Positions 63,013 to 64,000 of a DNA stretch of 64,000 bases are shown one piece after another. The notes under the pieces were generated by a model, which did no database searches, was not told where the DNA came from, and saw only the letters and a program-made list of their open reading frames with translations. The stretch is from NCBI RefSeq assembly GCF_963924675.1, contig NC_089236.1:44796500-44860499 (forward strand), written 5' to 3'. The stretch is from Phocoena phocoena (lineage: Eukaryota > Chordata > Mammalia > Artiodactyla > Phocoenidae). A program made the translations under genes and the position numbers. Every line of letters begins with the position of its first letter. Positions within the stretch are counted from its first letter, which is position 1.

Positions 63013-64000
63013 GTGTTCCAGCCGGGAACAGGGAGCCCACGCGATTTTCCTACGTGTCCGGAAAACTCTACTGCCATAAAAGATATGCAGAGCAGAGGCT
63101 ACGGCCTCATGGAAAGTGCTGCACGCCTCCGTTTCTGCAGGGCAAGTCCGGCCTTAACCTACAGGCATGTGCTCACACTGAGTGTCCCATTAGCGACACA
63201 GCTTTGAAAGATGCTGACTTTCTTCTCGAGCTGAGTGACTTCAGGTACGAGGTCCGCGAAGTATGCAAAGCAGAGTGTTTTCTCTTGGCAGCTCACACAA
63301 GGGCGGCAACCGGTATTTCCTGGGCGCTTCGGACACACCAGAAATCGTGTCCTGAAGCTGTTTGAGGGCTCTGGAAATAGAGCTCTCCTCAAGGAACGCG
63401 CAGTGTGTTGCCCATCACTCGGCACGCACGCAGGGCATCGGAGGGGAAGACCACTGGGCCTCGATGTTGCTCAGCTGGTCCACCGGGGTCTGGAGATACT
63501 CACTGACAATGGAGGAAAATGGATGCAAACCAGAGGGGCCTACGAGTCCTCAGAAGGGTACTTCCCTGAAAGTAAAGGCGAAGAGCTACTAAGAACTCGT
63601 GGAAACAGCTGCATGCCTCCCTTTCTGCCCGGCTACTCAGGGCCTAACCTGGAGGCAAGTTCTCACGTTGAGTTTCTCTTGACTTCTAGAGCTTGTCAGG
63701 CTGACCACTACGGCGTCCATGGAAGCACCTGGTTTAGACCGAGCAAACTCATTTTCTTCCCAGAAGCATTCCTACAGGGTTCCCAGGCCTGTCAACAGCA
63801 GGGATTTCAGGTAGCTTCAAGGCACCGTGAATGCAGCCTTCCAAATTGGAAAGCGAGGATGTTTAAATCAGGCCCCCGATTTCATGCGCAAACGCAGCAT
63901 ACATTGCTGTTGTTTCTAACAAGTCAAAAGAGACACATGGCCCCTTGTGTTTGCTTGCCTGAATCAGCTTCTCGAAGCAGGGGGTTGTGCATCAAGTGGA
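63013..64000 (+). repeat. Partial satellite unit U47, class A, cut by window end
   Basis: First 988 bp of a unit. It departs from U44 at tcctacgtgt (63053) and gcagaggct, and has gggcctcgatg near 63458, so the trimer pattern ends here. Confidence 0.95.

Larger units (their letters stand above)
55025..63052 (+). repeat. Higher-order repeat, three units (A-B-A), period 4140 bp
   Basis: U41-U43 and U44-U46 match at a shift of 4140 bp from about 55025 to 58912 against 59165 to 63052, about 3.9 kb. I saw one exception, gcagatgct, which lies just outside the right end. The trimer differs in order from the tetramer and dimer domains to the left. Confidence 0.88.
1..64000 (+). repeat. Satellite DNA array, 1380-bp tandem unit, spans the entire window
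   Basis: The motif gtgttccagccggga recurs head-to-tail at 504, 1876, 3251, 4631 and so on to 63013. The spacing is 1380 bp in most cases, 1375 bp six times, and 1372, 1379 and 448 bp once each. All units share one orientation. Two adjacent units compared base by base (4631-6010 against 6011-7390) differ at about 24 sites, roughly 1.7%, and many of those fall in one 250-bp stretch. No non-satellite sequence interrupts the array. Unit size, G+C a little over half and high CpG content resemble ruminant satellite I (1.715-type). That family assignment is an inference from general properties and is not a recognised sequence match; another mammalian satellite is possible. Tandem array: certain. Family: about 0.4. 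Confidence 0.98.

Noticed and set aside
1..64000. CRISPR array or bacterial repeat system
   Set aside because: Units are 1.38 kb and homogeneous along their whole length, with no short repeat-spacer pattern and no associated genes.
1..64000. Amplified transposable element or viral genome in tandem
   Set aside because: There are no terminal repeats, target duplications, polymerase, integrase or capsid-like frames. Internal structure is of short degraded repeats, as expected of a satellite.

Overview
The whole 64 kb window is one uninterrupted tandem array of a long satellite DNA. The repeat unit is 1380 bp, always in the same + orientation. I set the register at the conserved gtgttccag motif. 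The window holds 503 bp of a partial unit, then 47 further units (numbered U1 to U47). Of these, one is cut to 465 bp (U40), one lacks its first 17 bp (U41), and the last is cut by the window end. There is no unique sequence, no interspersed element, no RNA gene and no credible protein-coding gene. The open frames that recur in every unit are by-products of the repeat: they lack recognisable domains, are broken in different ways in different units, and vary mainly at amino-acid-changing positions.

The source is most likely a vertebrate, probably mammalian, centromeric or pericentromeric heterochromatin block. A unit of about 1.4 kb, just over half G+C, CpG-rich (about 56 CpG counted in the unit at 4631-6010) and with degraded short internal repeats resembles the ruminant satellite I (1.715-type) family. 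I cannot confirm that family or the species without a database comparison.

Units fall into two main classes. Class A has agacacatgg, cagggggttg and usually cattttctt. Class B has aggcacatgg, caggggtttg and cagtttctt. They tend to alternate as an A-B dimer (2760 bp), with a linked, strongly divergent 'beta' segment at most A-to-B transitions. Higher-order periods change along the window: a dimer at about 6.05-11.6 kb, a tetramer of 5515 bp at about 18.9-33.3 kb, dimers again at 33.6-39.1 kb, an irregular mixed stretch at 39-54.7 kb, a blunt 932-bp deletion at 54749/54750, and then a trimer of 4140 bp at about 55.0-63.05 kb. Two longer-range duplications (8275 and 11035 bp) connect the left part. 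Six units share the same 5-bp deletion, which serves as a lineage marker.

The array looks like the product of repeated unequal exchange and conversion. The interest is evolutionary and structural (nested higher-order repeats, mosaic units, a junction beside a new amplification) rather than a gene system. I did not find an undescribed gene system.
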